A stretch of DNA of 64,000 nt. It comes from Streptomyces xanthophaeus. Lineage in GTDB: Bacteria > Actinomycetota > Actinomycetes > Streptomycetales > Streptomycetaceae. The stretch lies in the NCBI RefSeq assembly GCF_030440515.1, contig NZ_CP076543.1, forward strand, positions 6,520,501-6,584,500, written 5' to 3'. Below the pieces are notes generated by a model. That model saw only the letters and a list, made by a program, of their open reading frames with translations, was not told where the DNA came from and did not search any database. The position numbers and the translations under genes were made by a program. Every line of letters starts with the position of its first letter. Position 1 is the stretch's first letter. Of this stretch, positions 57,165-64,000 are shown in pieces.

Positions 57165-57599
57165 GTGGCTGCTCGGAGCAATGCGCGCAAGCGCGCCTTC
57201 CAGATCCTCTTCGAGGCGGACCAGCGCGACGTGCCCGTCCGCGAGGTCCTCGCGGACTGGATCCGCCACGCGCGGTCGGACGACCGGCAGCCGCCGGTCA
57301 GCGCCTTCACGATGGATCTCGTCGAGGGTTACGCCGACAAGGTGAACCGCATCGACGATCTGATCATCACCTACGCCGTGGACTGGGAACTCGACCGCAT
57401 GCCGGTCGCGGACCGGAACATCCTGCGGCTCGGTGCCTACGAGCTGATCTGGGTGGACGACACCCCGGACGCCGTGGCCATCGACGAGGCCGTCCAGCTG
57501 GCCAAGGAGTTCTCGACGGACGAGTCCCCCTCGTTCGTGAACGGGCTGCTGGCCCGTTTCAAGGACCTGAAGCCGAGCCTGCGGCGCAGCGAGAGCTGA
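57165..57599 (+). CDS. nusB: Transcription antitermination protein NusB
   Basis: Encodes 144 residues, all helical. The head is ARSNARKRAFQILFEADQR, and the C-terminal block LAKEFSTDESPSFVNGLL is typical. NusB with S10 (NusE) binds boxA in rRNA transcripts and prevents early termination. The GTG start at 57165 follows efp at once, so the two are co-transcribed. A strong hairpin follows. Confidence 0.96.
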   Translation: MAARSNARKRAFQILFEADQRDVPVREVLADWIRHARSDDRQPPVSAFTMDLVEGYADKVNRIDDLIITYAVDWELDRMPVADRNILRLGAYELIWVDDTPDAVAIDEAVQLAKEFSTDESPSFVNGLLARFKDLKPSLRRSES

Positions 57600-57626
57600 C
57601 CGCACGGACCGGCGCCGGCACCGCCC

Positions 57627-57668
57627 TACGGAAGGGCCCGCAACGTACGCGTTGCGGGCCCTTCCGTA
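57627..57668. terminator. Hairpin terminator after nusB
   Basis: A perfect 19-bp stem (TACGGAAGGGCCCGCAACG and complement) with a TACG loop. Confidence 0.9.
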
Positions 57669-57710
57669 TGCGGCGCGGCGTGCGCGGCGCGGGGCGCGGG
57701 AACGAGAAAA

Positions 57711-57752
57711 CCGGTGGGCGCCGGACCCCCGCAAGGGTCCGGCGCCCACCGG
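57711..57752 (-). terminator. Hairpin terminator after bldD
   Basis: An 18-bp stem (CCGGTGGGCGCCGGACCC and complement) with loop CCGCAA. On the minus strand it is followed by TTTTCTCG, so it is oriented to end bldD transcripts. Confidence 0.85.
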
Positions 57753-57783
57753 TAAACGTTTCTGCTGGTCCGGAGACCGGGAC

Positions 57784-58284
57784 TCAGAGTTCCTCGTGCG
57801 CCACCGCGCGACGGGCGTCCGCGTCCAGCACGCCCCAGCTGATCAGCTGCTCGGTCAGGACCGAGGGGGACTGGTCATAGATGACGGCCAGGGTGCGCAG
57901 GTCGTCCTGGCGGATCGACAGCACCTTGCCGTTGTAGTCGCCGCGCTGGCTCTGGATCGTCGCCGCGTAACGCTGCAGCGGGCCGGCCTTCTCGGCGGGC
58001 ACGCCCGCCAGGCGCTCCAGGTCGAGACGCAGCTTCGGCGGCGGCTCGGCAGCCCCGCCGGGCGTCGTACCCGGCAGCAGCTCCTGCACCGGAACCCCGT
58101 AGAAGTCCGCCAGCTCGGCAAGACGCTGGACGGTCACGGCGCGGTCCCCGCGCTCGTAGGAACCGACCACGACGGCCTTCCACCGGCCCTGGGACTTCTC
58201 CTCGACACCGTGGAGGGAAAGGCCCTGCTGGGTGCGGATGGCGCGGAGCTTGGCCCCGAGCTGTTTGGCGTATTCGCTGGACAT
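57784..58284 (-). CDS. bldD: Developmental master regulator BldD
   Basis: Encodes 166 residues from the ATG at 58284 after GGGAG. The N-terminal HTH (about 4-72, MSSEYAKQLGAKLRAIRTQQ) is near identical to the BldD I know from S. coelicolor. The C-terminal domain has the c-di-GMP-binding RxxD-x8-RQxxD pattern: RGD at QSQRGDYNGK and RQDD at SIRQDDLRTL. BldD dimerised by c-di-GMP represses sporulation genes during vegetative growth. Tandem BldD-box sequences are found upstream, consistent with autoregulation. It is divergent from pyrR. Confidence 0.98.
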   Translation of the reverse strand: MSSEYAKQLGAKLRAIRTQQGLSLHGVEEKSQGRWKAVVVGSYERGDRAVTVQRLAELADFYGVPVQELLPGTTPGGAAEPPPKLRLDLERLAGVPAEKAGPLQRYAATIQSQRGDYNGKVLSIRQDDLRTLAVIYDQSPSVLTEQLISWGVLDADARRAVAHEEL

Positions 58285-58327
58285 AACGCTCCCGGACGCT
58301 GTGACGCTGTGACTGATGGACACTGCG

Positions 58328-58350
58328 ACTACGTAACTACGTAACTACGT
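58328..58350. repeat. Three tandem 8-bp repeats upstream of bldD
   Basis: The unit ACTACGTA occurs at 58328-58335 and 58336-58343, with a third copy lacking the last base at 58344-58350. It lies 44-66 bases before the bldD start codon, in its leader or core promoter. Confidence 0.85.
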
Positions 58351-58370
58351 GCGGCTCCGCCGCGCGGCTG

Positions 58371-58400
58371 GTAACTCACTGTGAGGTTACGCAGCGTTAC
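58371..58400. promoter_or_regulatory. Tandem BldD operator boxes
   Basis: The published BldD consensus is nTnACnC(A/T)GnGTnAn. Bases 58386-58400, GTTACGCAGCGTTAC, fit it at every fixed position. Bases 58371-58385, GTAACTCACTGTGAG, fit with one mismatch. The two abut, 87-116 bases upstream of the bldD start codon. The second arm set also forms a GTAAC/GTTAC inverted pair. Autorepression is expected from work in S. coelicolor. Confidence 0.8.
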
Positions 58401-58535
58401 TTGGATGCGTCAAGCCGAATGGTCTTCGTCGCCCCCCTGGGTGCTCGTCCCAGCAGCCCTGAGAGAGCCATTCCGTACCGGCCCGGTCCGAGCCACCGGC
58501 CTCTGCCTGGTACCGTGTGAGGCGTACATCAGACG

Positions 58536-59155
<620 letters not shown>

Positions 59156-59261
59156 ACCCTCCGGGTGACGGGCCCCGACCGGGCCCGCGCCGAGCCCTGC
59201 CCTGCCCGCTCGCACCCCTGCAGTCAGTCCGCCTGCCCTCCCGACCTACGGAGCCATCCAG

Positions 59262-60257
59262 ATGAAGCGCCACCTCATCTCGGCCGCCGACCTCACGCGC
59301 GACGACGCCGTCCTGATCCTCGACACCGCCGAGGAGATGGCCCGTGTCGCGGACCGGCCGATCAAGAAGCTGCCCACCCTGCGCGGCCTCACCGTCGTCA
59401 ACCTCTTCTTCGAGGACTCGACCCGCACCCGGATCTCCTTCGAGGCGGCCGCCAAGCGGCTCTCGGCCGACGTCATCAACTTCTCCGCGAAGGGTTCCTC
59501 CGTTTCCAAGGGCGAATCCCTGAAGGACACCGCCCTGACCCTGGAGGCCATGGGTGCCGACGCGGTCGTCATCCGCCACCACGCCTCCGGCGCCCCCTAC
59601 CGGCTCGCGACCTCCGGCTGGATCGACTCCGCCGTCGTCAACGCCGGCGACGGCACCCACGAGCACCCCACCCAGGCCCTGCTGGACGCCTTCACCATGC
59701 GCCGCCGCCTGGTCGGCCGCGACGCCGGCCTCGGCAAGGACCTGAACGGCCGCCGGATCACCATCGTCGGCGACGTCCTGCACAGCCGCGTGGCCCGCTC
59801 CAACGTCCACCTGCTGCACACCCTCGGCGCCGAGGTCACCCTGGTGGCCCCACCCACGCTCGTCCCGATCGGCGTCGAGACCTGGCCCTGCGAGGTCTCG
59901 TACAACCTCGACGAGGTGCTGCCGAAGTCCGATGCGGTGATGATGCTGCGTGTGCAGCGCGAACGCATGAACGCCGCCTTCTTCCCGACCGAGCGCGAGT
60001 ACTCCCGCCGGTACGGCCTCGACGGCGACCGCATGGCGAAGATGCCCGAGCACGCCATCGTGATGCACCCCGGCCCGATGAACCGCGGCATGGAGATCAC
60101 CGCCCAGGTCGCCGACTCCGACCGCTGCACGGCCGTCGAGCAGGTCGCCAACGGCGTCTCCACCCGGATGGCCGTCCTGTACCTGCTGCTCGGAGGCTCC
60201 GAGCCCGCCGTCACCACCACGCCCGCCGCCCCCGCCCGTACCGAGGAGAGCAAGTAA
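59262..60257 (+). CDS. pyrB: Aspartate carbamoyltransferase, catalytic subunit
   Basis: Encodes 331 residues. The carbamoyl phosphate site is [13 protein letters not shown], followed by [33 protein letters not shown], and the aspartate-binding region at [16 protein letters not shown]. It joins carbamoyl phosphate and aspartate, the committed step of pyrimidine synthesis. The start lies 106 bases after pyrR. No pyrI regulatory subunit is present. Confidence 0.97.
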   Translation: MKRHLISAADLTRDDAVLILDTAEEMARVADRPIKKLPTLRGLTVVNLFFEDSTRTRISFEAAAKRLSADVINFSAKGSSVSKGESLKDTALTLEAMGADAVVIRHHASGAPYRLATSGWIDSAVVNAGDGTHEHPTQALLDAFTMRRRLVGRDAGLGKDLNGRRITIVGDVLHSRVARSNVHLLHTLGAEVTLVAPPTLVPIGVETWPCEVSYNLDEVLPKSDAVMMLRVQRERMNAAFFPTEREYSRRYGLDGDRMAKMPEHAIVMHPGPMNRGMEITAQVADSDRCTAVEQVANGVSTRMAVLYLLLGGSEPAVTTTPAAPARTEESK

Positions 60258-60259
60258 CC

Positions 60260-61546
60260 ATGAGCAAGATCCTTATCCGTGGCGCGAAGGTACTCGGCGG
60301 CGAGGCGCAGGACGTCCTGATCGACGGCGAGACCATCGCCGCCGTGGGCACGGGCCTGGACGCCGAGGGCGCGACCGTCATCGAGGCCGAGGGCCAGATC
60401 CTCCTCCCCGGACTCGTCGACCTGCACACCCACCTGCGCGAGCCCGGCCGCGAGGACTCCGAGACCGTCCTCACCGGCACCCGCGCCGCCGCCTCCGGCG
60501 GCTACACCGCCGTGTTCGCCATGGCGAACACCTTCCCGGTCGCCGACACCGCCGGCGTCGTCGAGCAGGTCTGGCGCCTGGGCAAGGAGTCCGGCTACTG
60601 CGACGTGCAGCCCATCGGCGCCGTCACCGTCGGCCTGGAGGGCAAGCAGCTCTCCGAGCTGGGCGCCATGCACGAGTCCGCCGCCCGCGTCACCGTCTTC
60701 TCCGACGACGGCAAGTGCGTGGACGACGCCGTGATCATGCGCCGCGCCCTGGAGTACGTGAAGGCCTTCGGCGGAGTCGTCGCCCAGCACGCCCAGGAGC
60801 CCCGCCTCACCGAGGGCGCCCAGATGAACGAGGGCATCGTCTCCGCGGAACTCGGTCTCGGCGGCTGGCCGGCCGTCGCCGAGGAGTCGATCATCGCCCG
60901 CGACGTCCTGCTCGCCGAGCACGTCGGCTCCCGCGTCCACATCTGCCACCTCTCCACCGCCGGATCCGTCGAGATCGTCCGCTGGGCCAAGTCCCGCGGC
61001 ATCGACGTCACCGCCGAGGTCACCCCGCACCACCTCCTCCTCACCGAGGAGCTCGTGCGCTCGTACAACGCGGTCTACAAGGTCAACCCGCCGCTGCGCA
61101 CCGAGCGCGACGTCATGGCCCTGCGCGAGGCCCTCGCCGACGGCACGATCGACATCGTCGCCACCGACCACGCCCCGCACCCGCACGAGGACAAGGACTG
61201 CGAGTGGGCCGCGGCCGCCATGGGCATGGTCGGCCTGGAGACCGCGCTCTCCGTCGTCCAGCAGACGATGGTCGAGACCGGACTGCTCGATTGGGCGGGC
61301 GTCGCCGAGCGGATGAGCTTCGCTCCGGCGCGCATCGGCAGCCTGGAGAACCACGGCCGTCCCGTCTCGGCAGGTGAACCCGCGAACCTGACCTTGGTCG
61401 ATACCTCGTACCGTGGTGTCGTGGACCCCGCACACTTCGCCTCCCGCAGCCGCAACACGCCTTACGAGGGCCGTGAGCTGCCGGGGCGCGTCACTCATAC
61501 CTTCCTGCGGGGCCGGGCAACGGTCGTGGACGGGAAACTGGCGTGA
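60260..61546 (+). CDS. pyrC: Dihydroorotase
   Basis: Encodes 428 residues of the amidohydrolase superfamily. The metal-binding HxH is in [12 protein letters not shown]; later ligands include [11 protein letters not shown] and [12 protein letters not shown]. It cyclises carbamoyl aspartate to dihydroorotate. It starts two bases after pyrB, and its TGA overlaps the GTG of the next gene. Confidence 0.97.
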   Translation: MSKILIRGAKVLGGEAQDVLIDGETIAAVGTGLDAEGATVIEAEGQILLPGLVDLHTHLREPGREDSETVLTGTRAAASGGYTAVFAMANTFPVADTAGVVEQVWRLGKESGYCDVQPIGAVTVGLEGKQLSELGAMHESAARVTVFSDDGKCVDDAVIMRRALEYVKAFGGVVAQHAQEPRLTEGAQMNEGIVSAELGLGGWPAVAEESIIARDVLLAEHVGSRVHICHLSTAGSVEIVRWAKSRGIDVTAEVTPHHLLLTEELVRSYNAVYKVNPPLRTERDVMALREALADGTIDIVATDHAPHPHEDKDCEWAAAAMGMVGLETALSVVQQTMVETGLLDWAGVAERMSFAPARIGSLENHGRPVSAGEPANLTLVDTSYRGVVDPAHFASRSRNTPYEGRELPGRVTHTFLRGRATVVDGKLA

Positions 61547-62124
61547 CACCTGCAGTAATCCAACTGGCCGCCGAGGCCGCCGAACGACAGTCGGCGGAGG
61601 TGACCAGCTTCGGTGCCCGCATGGCGTGGGTGATCGGCCTGGCCGTCTTCGTCGCGTTCGTCTACTGGCTGATGCGGCAGGGCTGGAAATGGCGCGGCGC
61701 TCTGCAGAACGATCTGCCGGAGCTGCCCGCCGCACCCGACGGTCTTCCCGAGCACCGGCTGGCCCTGACGGGCCGGTACCACGGGTCCACCACCGCCGGG
61801 CAGTGGCTCGACCGGATCGTCGCGCACGGTCTGGGCCTGCGCAGCCGGGTCGAGCTCACGCTCACCGACGCGGGCCTCGATGTGGTCCGACCGGGGGCCA
61901 ACGACTTCTTCGTACCGGCCGCGCAGCTGCGCGGCGCCCGCCTCGACAAGGGAATCGCGGGCAAGGTACTCACCGAGGGCGGTCTCCTCGTCGTCACCTG
62001 GGCGCACGGCGACAAGCTGATCGACTCCGGATTCCGCTCCGACCGCGCGGCCGAACACGCCGCCTGGGTCGAAGCCATCAATCTCATGAACTCATCCATC
62101 ACGACGGAAGGCGCCGAACGATGA
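61543..62124 (+). CDS. PH-like membrane protein within the pyr operon
   Basis: Encodes 193 residues. An N-terminal amphipathic stretch leads to one membrane helix at about 29-46 ([19 protein letters not shown]). The C-terminal 120 residues look like a small beta-rich domain of the bacterial PH-like type ([19 protein letters not shown], then [15 protein letters not shown]). It overlaps pyrC and carA by four bases each, so it is firmly part of the operon. The same gene lies at the same place in mycobacteria. Its function is unknown; a role in placing or tuning the pathway at the membrane is speculation. Confidence 0.85.
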   Translation: MTPAVIQLAAEAAERQSAEVTSFGARMAWVIGLAVFVAFVYWLMRQGWKWRGALQNDLPELPAAPDGLPEHRLALTGRYHGSTTAGQWLDRIVAHGLGLRSRVELTLTDAGLDVVRPGANDFFVPAAQLRGARLDKGIAGKVLTEGGLLVVTWAHGDKLIDSGFRSDRAAEHAAWVEAINLMNSSITTEGAER

Positions 62125-63269
62125 CGACCTCCACCAGGGGAGCAGCCAAAGCTCCCGCCGTACTCGTCCTGGAGGACGGTCGGATCTTCCGCGGCCGCGC
62201 CTACGGCGCTGTGGGGGAGACCTTCGGCGAGGCCGTGTTCTCCACCGGCATGACCGGCTACCAGGAGACCCTCACCGACCCGTCGTACCACCGGCAGGTC
62301 GTCGTGATGACCGCCCCGCACGTGGGCAACACGGGCGTCAACGACGAGGACCCCGAGTCCTCCCGCATCTGGGTCGCCGGCTACGTCGTCCGCGACCCCG
62401 CCCGCGTCCCCTCCAACTGGCGCTCCCGGCGCTCGCTGGACGAGGAGCTGGTCAAGCAGGGCGTCGTCGGGATCTCCGGCATCGACACCCGCGCCCTGAC
62501 CCGCCACCTGCGCGAGCGCGGCGCCATGCGCGTCGGCATCTTCTCGGGCGAGGCCTGGGTCGGCATCCGCGACGAGGCCCTGCTGGCCAAGGTCCAGGCG
62601 CAGCCGCAGATGAAGGGCGCGAACCTCTCCGCCGAGGTCGCCACCAAGGAGACGTACGTCGTCCCCGCCATCGGCGAGAAGCGCTTCACCGTCGCGGCCG
62701 TCGACCTCGGCATCAAGGGCATGACCCCGCACCGGATGGCCGAACGCGGCATCGAGGTGCACGTGCTGCCCGCCACCGCCACCGTCGAGGACGTCTACGC
62801 GGTCGACCCCGACGGCGTGTTCTTCTCCAACGGCCCGGGCGACCCGGCCACCGCCGACGGCCCCGTCGCCGTCATGCAGGGCGTGCTGGAGCGCAAGACC
62901 CCGCTCTTCGGCATCTGCTTCGGCAACCAGATCCTGGGCCGCGCGCTCGGCTTCGGCACCTACAAGCTGAAGTACGGCCACCGCGGCATCAACCAGCCGG
63001 TGCAGGACCGCACCACCGGCAAGGTCGAGATCACCGCGCACAACCACGGCTTCGCCGTCGACGCGCCCCTCGACCAGGTCACCGAGACCGCCTACGGCCG
63101 CGCCGAGGTCTCCCACGTCTGCCTGAACGACAACGTCGTCGAAGGCCTCCAGCTGCTCGACCAGCCGGCCTTCAGCGTCCAGTACCACCCCGAGGCGGCC
63201 GCCGGCCCGCACGACGCCGCGTACCTCTTCGACCGCTTCGTATCCCTGATGGAGGCCGAGCGTGCCTAA
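62121..63269 (+). CDS. carA: Carbamoyl-phosphate synthase, glutamine-using small subunit
   Basis: Encodes 382 residues. The N-terminal domain starts [18 protein letters not shown], and the class I glutaminase domain has the nucleophile Cys in [14 protein letters not shown] and the His-Glu pair in [10 protein letters not shown]. It supplies ammonia from glutamine to CarB. The ATG overlaps the stop of the PH-like gene. Its stop overlaps the carB start by eight bases. Confidence 0.97.
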   Translation: MTTSTRGAAKAPAVLVLEDGRIFRGRAYGAVGETFGEAVFSTGMTGYQETLTDPSYHRQVVVMTAPHVGNTGVNDEDPESSRIWVAGYVVRDPARVPSNWRSRRSLDEELVKQGVVGISGIDTRALTRHLRERGAMRVGIFSGEAWVGIRDEALLAKVQAQPQMKGANLSAEVATKETYVVPAIGEKRFTVAAVDLGIKGMTPHRMAERGIEVHVLPATATVEDVYAVDPDGVFFSNGPGDPATADGPVAVMQGVLERKTPLFGICFGNQILGRALGFGTYKLKYGHRGINQPVQDRTTGKVEITAHNHGFAVDAPLDQVTETAYGRAEVSHVCLNDNVVEGLQLLDQPAFSVQYHPEAAAGPHDAAYLFDRFVSLMEAERA

Positions 63270-64000
63270 GCGCACCGATATCCAGTCCGTCCTGGTCATC
63301 GGCTCCGGCCCGATCGTCATCGGACAGGCCGCCGAGTTCGACTACTCCGGCACCCAGGCCTGCCGCATCCTCAAGGCCGAGGGCCTGCGGGTCATCCTGG
63401 TGAACTCCAACCCCGCGACGATCATGACCGACCCGGAGATCGCCGACGCCACGTACGTCGAGCCGATCACCCCCGAGTTCGTCGAGAAGATCATCGCCAA
63501 GGAGCGCCCCGACGCGCTCCTGCCGACCCTCGGCGGCCAGACCGCGCTCAACACCGCGATCTCCATGCACGAGCAGGGTGTGCTGGAGAAGTACGGCGTC
63601 GAGCTCATCGGCGCCAACGTCGAGGCCATCAACAAGGGCGAGGACCGCGACCTCTTCAAGGGCGTCGTCGAGGCCGTCAAGGCCAAGATCGGCTACGGCG
63701 AGTCCGCCCGCTCGGTCATCTGCCACTCGATGGACGACGTCATCAAGGGCGTCGACACCCTCGGCGGCTACCCCGTCGTCGTCCGCCCCTCCTTCACCAT
63801 GGGCGGCGCCGGCTCCGGCTTCGCCCACGACGAGGACGAGCTGCGCCGCATCGCCGGCCAGGGCCTCACGCTCTCCCCGACCACCGAGGTGCTCCTGGAG
63901 GAGTCCATCCTCGGCTGGAAGGAGTACGAGCTGGAGCTGATGCGCGACACCAAGGACAACGTGGTCGTCGTCTGCTCCATCGAGAACTTCGACCCGATGG
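63262..64000 (+). CDS. carB: Carbamoyl-phosphate synthase large subunit (partial)
   Basis: The first 246 codons are present, from the GTG at 63262 to the window edge; the full protein is usually near 1,100 residues. The head is [20 protein letters not shown] and the first ATP-grasp domain includes [20 protein letters not shown]. It makes carbamoyl phosphate for pyrimidines and arginine. The gene overlaps carA by eight bases, so it is translated as part of the same operon. Confidence 0.97.
   Translation, partial: MPKRTDIQSVLVIGSGPIVIGQAAEFDYSGTQACRILKAEGLRVILVNSNPATIMTDPEIADATYVEPITPEFVEKIIAKERPDALLPTLGGQTALNTAISMHEQGVLEKYGVELIGANVEAINKGEDRDLFKGVVEAVKAKIGYGESARSVICHSMDDVIKGVDTLGGYPVVVRPSFTMGGAGSGFAHDEDELRRIAGQGLTLSPTTEVLLEESILGWKEYELELMRDTKDNVVVVCSIENFDPM

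Overview
The window is a stretch of core chromosome from a Streptomyces-type actinomycete. It is very GC-rich, third codon positions are almost always G or C, and GTG and TTG starts are common. It carries ssgB, bldD, an IdeR/DmdR-type iron box, the phosphatidylinositol mannoside (PIM) lipid genes and a PyrR-controlled pyr operon. From memory, the gene order resembles the S. coelicolor SCO148x-SCO154x block read in reverse. That synteny is recalled and has not been searched. No phage, integrase, transposase gene or CRISPR array is visible, and nearly all the DNA is genic.

Layout, left to right. Positions 1-9000 are the least conserved part. They hold the tail of an unknown gene, a 53-residue membrane peptide overlapping a CGNR zinc-finger gene, ssgB, two nearly identical tRNA-Val(CAC) genes flanking a very large membrane protein, a DnaQ-like exonuclease, a DUF4365 nuclease-like gene coupled to an unknown 401-residue gene, a 168-bp palindromic MITE-like element, a secreted DUF4232 protein and an acetyltransferase. 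Positions 9200-20600 hold thrS, a HIT protein, DUF1992, an unknown membrane protein, an EF-G-like GTPase and the pgsA-patA-pimA operon for PIM lipids. Positions 20700-32450 are a run of same-strand housekeeping genes: pdxST (vitamin B6), yebC, ruvCAB (Holliday junction processing), yajC-secD-secF (protein export), apt and the bifunctional (p)ppGpp enzyme relA.

Positions 32500-44000 hold DUF349, a membrane-anchored cyclophilin, a metallo-beta-lactamase-fold hydrolase with hisS, VKOR, rarA, DUF2199, an iron-box-controlled DUF2470 gene divergent from rpsD, and a STAND ATPase with TPR-like repeats and no DNA-binding domain. Positions 44000-57600 are co-oriented: two small envelope proteins, alaS, ruvX, mltG, aroE, then the tightly overlapping aroC-aroK-aroB-aroQ operon (shikimate pathway), a P-loop kinase, an M24 peptidase homologue with altered metal ligands, efp and nusB. 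The end holds bldD on the minus strand, with tandem BldD boxes upstream, and the divergent pyrR-pyrB-pyrC-PH protein-carA-carB operon, preceded by a hairpin that can bind PyrR and mask the ribosome binding site. carB runs off the right edge.

The items most worth a second look are the DUF4365 gene pair, the palindromic element whose CTAG ends supply the stop codons of both flanking genes, the iron box squeezed between the DUF2470 gene and rpsD, the M24 peptidase homologue beside efp with altered metal ligands, the EF-G-like protein lacking the NKxD motif, and a recurring leaderless promoter layout.
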